Below, in pieces: positions 58,412-64,000 of a stretch of 64,000 bases of DNA. A program made the translations under genes and the position numbers. Position 1 is the stretch's first letter. Every line of letters begins with the position of its first letter. The stretch comes from Acytostelium subglobosum LB1 (taxonomy: Eukaryota > Evosea > Eumycetozoa > Acytosteliales > Acytosteliaceae): the NCBI RefSeq assembly GCF_000787575.1, contig NW_012236528.1:187552-251551 (forward strand). Direction: 5' to 3'. The notes beneath the pieces are model-generated. The model did no database searches, was not told the DNA's origin, and saw only the letters and a program-made list of their open reading frames with translations.

Positions 58412-59393
58412 TTAGAAGAATGAGGAGCTTCCCCATGGCTGGTTGCTACTAGTTTGTGGAGGCTGTTGTTGTTGTTGTTGTTGCTCTTGACCATCGAACG
58501 AGAATTGGAATTGTTGTTGGTGTTGCTGTTGCTGTTGTGGTACGGCGCCACCAGTTGGTCTGGCAACACTTCTCGAGTTGGATGGTGGTGGTGGCGAGAG
58601 CAGGAATCCACCGCCACTAGTTGGTTGCATTGAACCTGTGACCTTTGGAAGGTTGGTAGTGGCACTAGTAGACTTGAATGGGATATGAATAGTTTGACCT
58701 GATTTCAGACTATAATCCTGCTTTGGTGTATTATCATAGTTCTGTTTGGCAATCTCTGATTGCTTCTTATTCCTTACATAGCTACGTATGATATTAAGTT
58801 TGTGTTAGTTTGATTGATTGATTGATTGATCGATCACATGATTGATTGAATGAGAACATACTTTTGATGATCTTGTAGTGTTGCATTAAAGTCGAATGCA
58901 TCAGATCTGTCTGTGAATCCCATACCAACAACGGCATGACGGTCTAAATGTGATCCAATCAATCAATCAATGATGTTAGTGAACTGTGATAGGCAGGCTG
59001 ATGACTGAGTTACTTACTCTGATCCTTGATCTTAATTACAAAGTAACGGCTGCTATCAATCACAGGCTCTACAGAGTTTGGTTCAACAGGACATTGAGCA
59101 AAGATCTCACCTGATGTAGGATCTTCAAACTTGATAGTACAATGATCGCCTTTAGCAATGATAACCAATCTACCTGACCAGATATATGTTGAGGGGTCCC
59201 AATCTTGTGCCCTATATTCATCATCATCATCATCATCATCAGTGAGTAAGTATGTGTCACAATCATTAAGTTGAATCAATCAATCAATCAATCAACCATA
59301 CTTGTAACCTGCAGCACCTGGACGAGGTGGAATCCTATATATAAAGCACTCCTTCTTGATCAAGAGTGTTTGTTCATATTCCTCGTCATCCAT
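58412..59393 (-). CDS. necap: NECAP, adaptin-ear-binding coat-associated protein
   Basis: Four exons: 59302-59393, 59018-59211, 58862-58943, 58412-58781; phases 2, 1, 2; 245 aa. The N-terminal PH-like NECAP domain is very well conserved: [86 protein letters not shown]. The linker then has [15 protein letters not shown]. The tail is Q/P-rich and ends WGSSSFF, near the family's WVQF-type adaptin-ear motif but not identical. NECAP binds AP-2 in clathrin-coated vesicle formation. Intron positions split the PH-like core three times. Confidence 0.95.
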
Positions 59394-59667
59394 CGTTACT
59401 CTGTCTTCTGTCTATCTATTTATATATTTATAATGTTTGAATGAATATGATTGAATGAATGAGGGGAATAAATGAATGAATGAGTTGGACCACGTAGTGA
59501 GGATCACTTCTATTTTGGGGGTCTCATTCCAACAAACACACACAAGATGAATTGAAGTAGTTCAAGTCAATTCAACTAAGTTAATGAGCTAGCTCATTGT
59601 GTAAAGAATACATAACATAACATATAATATAATATAATATAATAACATTTAATATAAGTAGTATGTC

Positions 59668-60493
59668 ATGTCAAGTAGATCACAAACAAAGATCATTAAT
59701 GCATCTGTGAGTTACTTGGCATTGTCAGCGTTGGTCATTGGATTCACATTGTTCTTGAACAAGTTGTCTGGTATATCATTTGAACAACATACTATCTTAT
59801 CATTGGTGACGTTAAGTTCATTCCTATTCTCATTACATCTGGTGTTTGGATTATATATATATCCTACATCATTCCATCAGAGTGGTAGCAATGCCATACC
59901 ACCCGCCAGCAAGATACAACGTTCAATCATCGGTCTATTAGTTGGTACCGTACTATTCTATATCATATCAATACTTTATGGTGCACCATTAACAAGGTAT
60001 GTGTGAATGAATGAACATCATTCAATCAATCACATGTATTCACTCATTCGTTCAATCAATCAATCAATCATTAGGACATTCTTTAGGACACTATTCTTTG
60101 CCAACTTGTTGTCATCAATGACTGCAGTACCAACATCAATACTACTTGGTTGTGATCCACAAGCATGGAAGAACATGTTCTTCTCACCAATGTATGTGAC
60201 AAGTAGATTGATTGCCATGCCACGCATGCCACGACAGTCGTCTAACAACATCTCTCGCACTCAATCAATCAAACAGACATAATAGTATATACGAAACATG
60301 TTGTACAATTACAGTTGTATTTAGTTTACTTGGAGCTTGGATTGGTGGATTTGCAATACCTTTGGATTGGGACCGTCCATGGCAAGTGTGGCCAATCAGT
60401 TGCATGTATGGATCACTCGTTGGACATGTGATTGGCTTGCTGATATGCTCCGTCTACGCCATCTTTTACAAAGAGAAGTCAAACATCATGTAG
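59668..60493 (+). CDS. pigF: PIG-F/Gpi11, GPI ethanolamine-phosphate transferase partner
   Basis: Exons 59668-59996, 60075-60191, 60286-60493; phase 2 at both junctions; 217 aa. Six hydrophobic segments. The last exon carries the family hallmark GAWIGGFAIPLDWDRPWQ followed by VWPISC. PIG-F in the ER membrane stabilises PIG-O and PIG-G, which add ethanolamine phosphate to GPI-anchor mannoses. The start chosen is the second of two nearby ATGs, which lies in frame. It is divergent from NECAP, with 274 nt between. Confidence 0.93.
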
Positions 60494-60627
60494 TCTACAA
60501 CATCTTCATCCATCAATATATATACCTTTGCCGACAAAGGAAGAATAAGAAGAAGTAAAGAGAGACACACAGATAATGTCTTATGTACATGACATGAAGT
60601 CTTTGACAGAGTGATGATGGCTAAGCT

Positions 60628-61391
60628 TTAGAGCTTGGCACTACCCTCTGCATACATTTCTTTGTTAAAGAGGATTTGAACGCCGCTGCTCTGGGCAGTC
60701 TCGGTCTCGAGACGATGTACCATTGAGCGAGCGATTGTTGATGTAGGGATGCCCGACATGATCTTGGAGATGAGCTTCTCGGCGAAACGGTCGGTCTGAC
60801 CACGATCGATGAAGCCCGGTCTGTAGATATAGGTGTTCTTGAACTGCTGCTGCTTGACGCTCTCCTCAATGTCGCCCTTGAGCTTCAGGTAGAAGAACCA
60901 ACTGTTTGGGTTGGCACCGGTCGATGTCAACAGATGGAATGACTCACAGTTGGCCTCCTTGGCCAACTTTGCAAACGTTGCCGTGTAGTCCAACTCAATA
61001 TGTCTCTGTAGATCCTGTGAGTAGTTGGTTGCCTTCTTTGTAGTACCCAAACAACAGAATGCTGATTGACTGTTCTGGAATGACTCCTTATAGTTCTCCA
61101 ACTTTTCAAAGTCAACTTCAACCTGTTCAAGTTTATCTGTTTGTTGTCATGTCAACATGTTAACATTCATTCTTGTTCATTCATTCATTCATTCAAACAA
61201 CATACCAAAGGCAAGTGTATCATCTCTTCTTCTAACCAAAGATGTGACTCTTGAGACACTCTTTGAGCTGATTAACTCCTTAATGAGCTCTTTGCCTGTT
61301 GCTCCAGTACCACCTATAATTGTATGTTTGTAAGCATTGTGTGAATATTGTAAAGTATACTCTACATACCAATGACGATTACTTTAGACAT
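60628..61391 (-). CDS. NAD(P)-binding Rossmann protein, TIP30/HTATIP2-like
   Basis: Exons 61370-61391 (22 nt), 61206-61313, 60628-61136; phase 1 at both junctions; 212 aa. The glycine-rich NAD(P) loop VIVIGGTGATGKEL is assembled across the first intron. Further matches to the atypical short-chain dehydrogenase group of TIP30: SAFCCLGTTKK, ESFHLLTSTGANPNSWFFYLKLKGDIEE (YxxxK-like catalytic region) and YIYRPGFIDRG. Substrate and partners are unknown; in animals TIP30 affects transcription and nuclear import. The end lies 135 nt from the convergent PIG-F gene. Confidence 0.85.
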
Positions 61392-62044
61392 TATTTGTTG
61401 TGTTGTTTATACTAAACTAACTATATAGTTATATTTGTTGTTTGAAGATGTGAATTGAAATGAATGTGAAGTGAACTTGTCAAGTTATAAATATCCTGCA
61501 CCACCCCACATTCCACAATCCTTGGGGAAGTGTTCTGTTGGGGGTTTTGGATTGTTTGCCAGGTCATCTAAGCGTGACATCGATCGTCAACGAACTCTAA
61601 AGAACGATGTCAACACAATGATCATTATGACTATGAATAATTCAAATAACTTATTACACTATTGACTCATTGTTACAAGTATTTATGATGATTGACATAT
61701 AATATATCATCATCAATACATCAGTAATACCTACTTCCTAACTAAATTGTCCATCAATCAAATCACTTCTCTTCTTTAGTCTAAACTACATGACCTACAA
61801 ACTATCTTGAGTATGATTGTAATTGTCATCAAAATGTCGTTCGAGAGATATGTCATGTGTGCCAAAAGAGAGATGAGATTGAGAGAAGAATCGTACAAGT
61901 GTGTGTAAATCTGGTAAAATTCCAACTATTGCCAATTCAATCTAAGCATGTAGTTATTAAATAACGAAGGTAAACATATTATGACATTCATTCTCTCAAA
62001 GAGTATAGCTATTACATGTACATACACATACACATCTCATAAGT

Positions 62045-62100
<56 letters not shown>

Positions 62101-62102
62101 GA
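61392..62102. other. Intergenic with TCAA microsatellite at the ERI1-like start
   Basis: No gene seen. It must hold both promoters of a divergent pair. Its right end is an uninterrupted (TCAA)n array, about 62046-62099 (13 units or more), ending 3-4 nt before the ERI1-like ATG, so the array is probably transcribed as 5' UTR. Confidence 0.6.
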
Positions 62103-62840
62103 ATGAGCAGTCCATATCAATACGTTAAACCTCAAGCACAAGCACAAGTACAACCTCAAGTACAACCTAAACAACAACAACAACAAAACTTTAAATATAT
62201 AGTTGTTCTGGACTTTGAAGCAACATGTCAAGAGGGTCCAAGAATTGAGAAGCAAGAGATAATAGAGTTCCCATCACTGTTGGTAGATCTGGAAAAGAGA
62301 CAAGTGGTCGATACATTCCGCGAGTATGTCAGACCTGTACATAATCCAAAGTTGACACCTTTCTGCACCGAGCTGACGGGTATCCAGCAAGAGTGGGTGG
62401 ACGCTGCCGACACGTTCCCCACAGTGGTCGAGCGCCATCGCCTGTGGCTGGTGAAGAATGGCCTGATCGATCCACACACATACCAGAAGGTGCCTGGCAA
62501 GGAGTTCACATTCCTCACCTGTGGTGACTGGGACCTCAACATGATGCTGCCAACACAATACAAGTATATGGACGAGTCTCAAGGTCGCTACTACTCATGG
62601 CCATCATACTTCCAGGATTGGATCAATGTTAAGAGATCATTCGAGTCACATACTGGCCAGGCGGGACGCGGCATGACCGACATGCTGAGTAAGATGCATC
62701 TGGAGCTTCAAGGACGTCATCATAGTGGACTGGATGATTGTACCAACATCGCAGCCATCGTTATCAAGTTGCTAAATGGTGGATTCGTGTTTGTTAACAC
62801 CAACTCAAGGGCACCAAAGTTGAGAGGTTACCAAAAGTAA
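62103..62840 (+). CDS. ERI1-like 3'-5' exoribonuclease (DEDDh)
   Basis: Single exon, 245 aa. A Q/P-rich start (1 to about 35) leads to the DEDDh exonuclease core: ExoI VVLDFEATC (Asp/Glu), ExoII TCGDWDLNMMLP (Asp), and ExoIII HHSGLDDCTNIA (His and Asp five apart). The FREYVRPVHNPKLTPFC and LTGI segments are typical of the ERI1/ERI2/ERI3 (SNIPER) group, whose members trim histone mRNA, 5.8S rRNA or small RNAs. There is no SAP domain, so ERI3-like is nearer. It is immediately preceded by a TCAA microsatellite. Confidence 0.9.
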   Translation: MSSPYQYVKPQAQAQVQPQVQPKQQQQQNFKYIVVLDFEATCQEGPRIEKQEIIEFPSLLVDLEKRQVVDTFREYVRPVHNPKLTPFCTELTGIQQEWVDAADTFPTVVERHRLWLVKNGLIDPHTYQKVPGKEFTFLTCGDWDLNMMLPTQYKYMDESQGRYYSWPSYFQDWINVKRSFESHTGQAGRGMTDMLSKMHLELQGRHHSGLDDCTNIAAIVIKLLNGGFVFVNTNSRAPKLRGYQK

Positions 62841-63026
62841 TGCAGGAGCACAATAAAACTTCTGGATGAAAAATGATCATCATTCTTTTTTTTTTTTTTT
62901 TTTTTTTTTTGACTAGAGTGGAAGTTTATTATTATTGCAAATAAATTGGCGTCATTGAAGAGGCGGGATAATATATATAAGTTAGTCGATTTTGAATTTT
63001 CTTGATTTTTTTCTTTCTTTTCTTTT
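62841..63026. other. 3' flank with 25-nt T run
   Basis: An uninterrupted run of 25 T lies at 62886-62910 between the ERI1-like gene and the convergent short gene. No other feature. Confidence 0.6.
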
Positions 63027-63383
63027 CTACTGTAGGCCTCTGAATTCGGCCACCAAGTATTTGTTGATAGTTGGCGGAAGACGGATGTCGCTGTTGCGAG
63101 TGCTGAGGTGCCACTTGGTAGTGAACTCGGCCATCACATTCTTGATGTTGACTGGTCGTCCGGCCAGGATGTGACTCGTTAGCTTGGACATGAGGGAACG
63201 CCACTCCTGGCGGAGGAGGGACTTGAAGGATGTGATGCACACCAAGCTGAGCTTGGCCAACAGGGCCTCCTTGTTGCCAAAGAGGTGGTTGGCGATGTAG
63301 TGCCAGAGGTAGTTGACAATGATTGCCATGAGGTGGATGAATGGAAGGTTGGGGCGACGAGACTTCGTGCTTTGATGTTCCAT
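63027..63383 (-). CDS. Short protein resembling an F-box-like N-terminal region (fragment?)
   Basis: ATG 63383 to TAG; 118 aa. The first 60 residues (LPFIHLMAIIVNYLWHYIANH, KEALLAKLSLVCITSFKSLLRQEW) look like the F-box-like start found in many dictyostelid repeat proteins, usually followed by a long C-terminal repeat region that is absent here. It ends with a plausible globular stretch (KWHLSTRNSDIRLPPTINKY). It may be a truncated paralogue or a small gene. The open frame continues upstream without an ATG into the inverted repeat at 63469 onward, which is best ignored. Confidence 0.45.
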   Translation of the reverse strand: MEHQSTKSRRPNLPFIHLMAIIVNYLWHYIANHLFGNKEALLAKLSLVCITSFKSLLRQEWRSLMSKLTSHILAGRPVNIKNVMAEFTTKWHLSTRNSDIRLPPTINKYLVAEFRGLQ

Positions 63384-63468
63384 AAAACTTGGGTTAACAA
63401 TCATCGAAATGATCATTCCATTTAGTTCTCTTATATTGGATGACATGGGAAAAAAGATAGTAGCGACC

Positions 63469-63639
63469 GGTTCGAATCCTTCATTGGGCACTCCCAATTA
63501 GCCAAGTGGATTTGATACAAATGGATTAGATCCATGGACAACTAAAGAATAATAATAGGGGGATTGCGCCATTGGGGATATTATTGATAATGCCTTGACC
63601 GCTTGGCTAATTGGGAGTGCCCAATGAAGGATTCGAACC
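63469..63639. repeat. 38-bp inverted repeat with 95-nt spacer; tRNA-like boxes in each arm
   Basis: Arms 63469-63506 and 63602-63639 are perfect inverted copies. Each arm, read inward, has GGTTCGAATCC (exact tRNA B-box), then ATTGGG-CACT-CCCAAT (self-pairing), then TAGCCAAG; the next bases give an A-box-like TAGCCAAGYGG on each strand. The B-box before A-box order is the reverse of a normal tRNA. No complete cloverleaf could be built from either side. Flanks outside the arms differ. Confidence 0.8.
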
Positions 63640-63933
63640 TACGAAACTTATGTTGTTAACAAACGAAGTAACCAAATAGCATTGTATGCCCCCCGAAATT
63701 GCCTCTCCTGTGCATCTTGTTGGTATTAGCGGGCGGGCTCCTGTGGTGTTTGATCGGATTTGGAAGAGGAAGAAGTTGAGATTGGACTTTTTGTTGGGCT
63801 TATTATTGAAGAGGTGGACGATGTTGTTGTTGATGTTGATGTCGATGTTGGTGTTGATGTTGTTGGAAATGTATAAGGTGTTCGACATCTGAAACCATAT
63901 TGCCTGCCAACAATTGTTGGAAATACGGCATAT

Positions 63934-64000
63934 GCCTGCCTTGCATGTACCCGAGCCTGCCTTGCATGTACCCGAGCCTGCCTTGCATGTACCCGAGCCT
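63934..64000. repeat. 21-bp tandem repeat (minisatellite), cut by window end
   Basis: Three full identical 21-bp units (63934-63954, 63955-63975, 63976-63996) plus the first 4 bases of a fourth. Each unit begins GCCTGCCTTGCATGTACC. Being 21 nt long, the repeat keeps frames open on both strands, which produces false short proteins. Confidence 0.9.

Larger units (their letters stand above)
63384..64000. other. Repeat-rich right edge of window
   Basis: Apart from the foldback and the minisatellite, this stretch holds GTTGATGTTGATG-type repeats (about 63821-63862) that keep a Asn/Ile-rich frame open on the minus strand. I do not support a gene there. Confidence 0.5.

Noticed and set aside
63640-63690. 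Minus-strand tRNA (AAC anticodon-like loop next to the right arm B-box)
   Set aside because: T-arm pairs 4 of 5, but the acceptor stem pairs only about 4 of 7 and the anticodon stem is poor; not a functional tRNA as read here.
63607-63888. Minus-strand 93-codon frame rich in Asn/Ile
   Set aside because: Its end lies in the inverted-repeat arm and its start in a GTTGATGTT repeat; looks like an artefact of repeats.
63803-63988. Short protein with repeated LGYMQGR
   Set aside because: Direct translation of the 21-bp minisatellite.

Overview
The window is nuclear DNA of a dictyostelid social amoeba; the species cannot be fixed from sequence alone. The evidence is AT-rich intergenic DNA, short GT-AG introns (about 45-120 nt, mostly opening GTATGT or GTAAGT), poly-N/Q/S tracts in coding DNA, FNIP-repeat proteins, cAMP-receptor-like GPCRs, and tetranucleotide (TCAA)n/(TTGA)n repeats in introns and flanks. 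Two N bases (39962, 45127) mark it as draft assembly. I saw no recognisable retroelement, DNA transposon, CRISPR array, rRNA or intact tRNA gene.

Layout. 0-12 kb: a low-complexity protein, a 4-coumarate-CoA-ligase-like enzyme, a divergent Rab, a membrane-tethered bZIP factor with a site-1-protease-like motif, a U-box/GNAT fusion, a cAR-like GPCR and a glutathionyl-hydroquinone-reductase-like GST. 12-22 kb: a tiny HssA-like gene, an SR splicing factor, a TOM1-like membrane protein, a small DUF4258-like protein, an Arf GTPase and a 944-residue coiled-coil protein. 22-29 kb: a tandem pair of FNIP proteins, a Rab8-like GTPase and a DHHC palmitoyltransferase. 29-41 kb: a small secreted Cys-rich protein, an ankyrin-DHHC palmitoyltransferase, nicastrin, a RapGAP-domain protein and an alpha/beta hydrolase. 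41-52 kb: an LRR protein, an ankyrin-MATH-BTB protein, Mediator Med11 and an AAK1/NAK-type kinase with an ANTH-like tail. 52-64 kb: an R-SNARE, Nse1, a four-TM COPI-associated-like protein, a second cAR-like GPCR, NECAP, PIG-F, a TIP30-like Rossmann protein, an ERI1-like exonuclease, and a repeat-rich right edge holding an F-box-like fragment, a 38-bp inverted repeat with tRNA-like boxes, and a 21-bp minisatellite.

Most genes were rebuilt as multi-exon models by following GT-AG junctions and keeping phase; exon coordinates are given in each entry. Several first exons are only 8-28 nt. Membrane traffic is well represented (two Rabs, Arf, R-SNARE, NECAP, AAK1-like kinase, two palmitoyltransferases, a RapGAP), but the genes are independent transcription units, often divergent or convergent, and nothing indicates operons. 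One model (TOM1-like) does not close in frame without assuming a one-base error in a T run.
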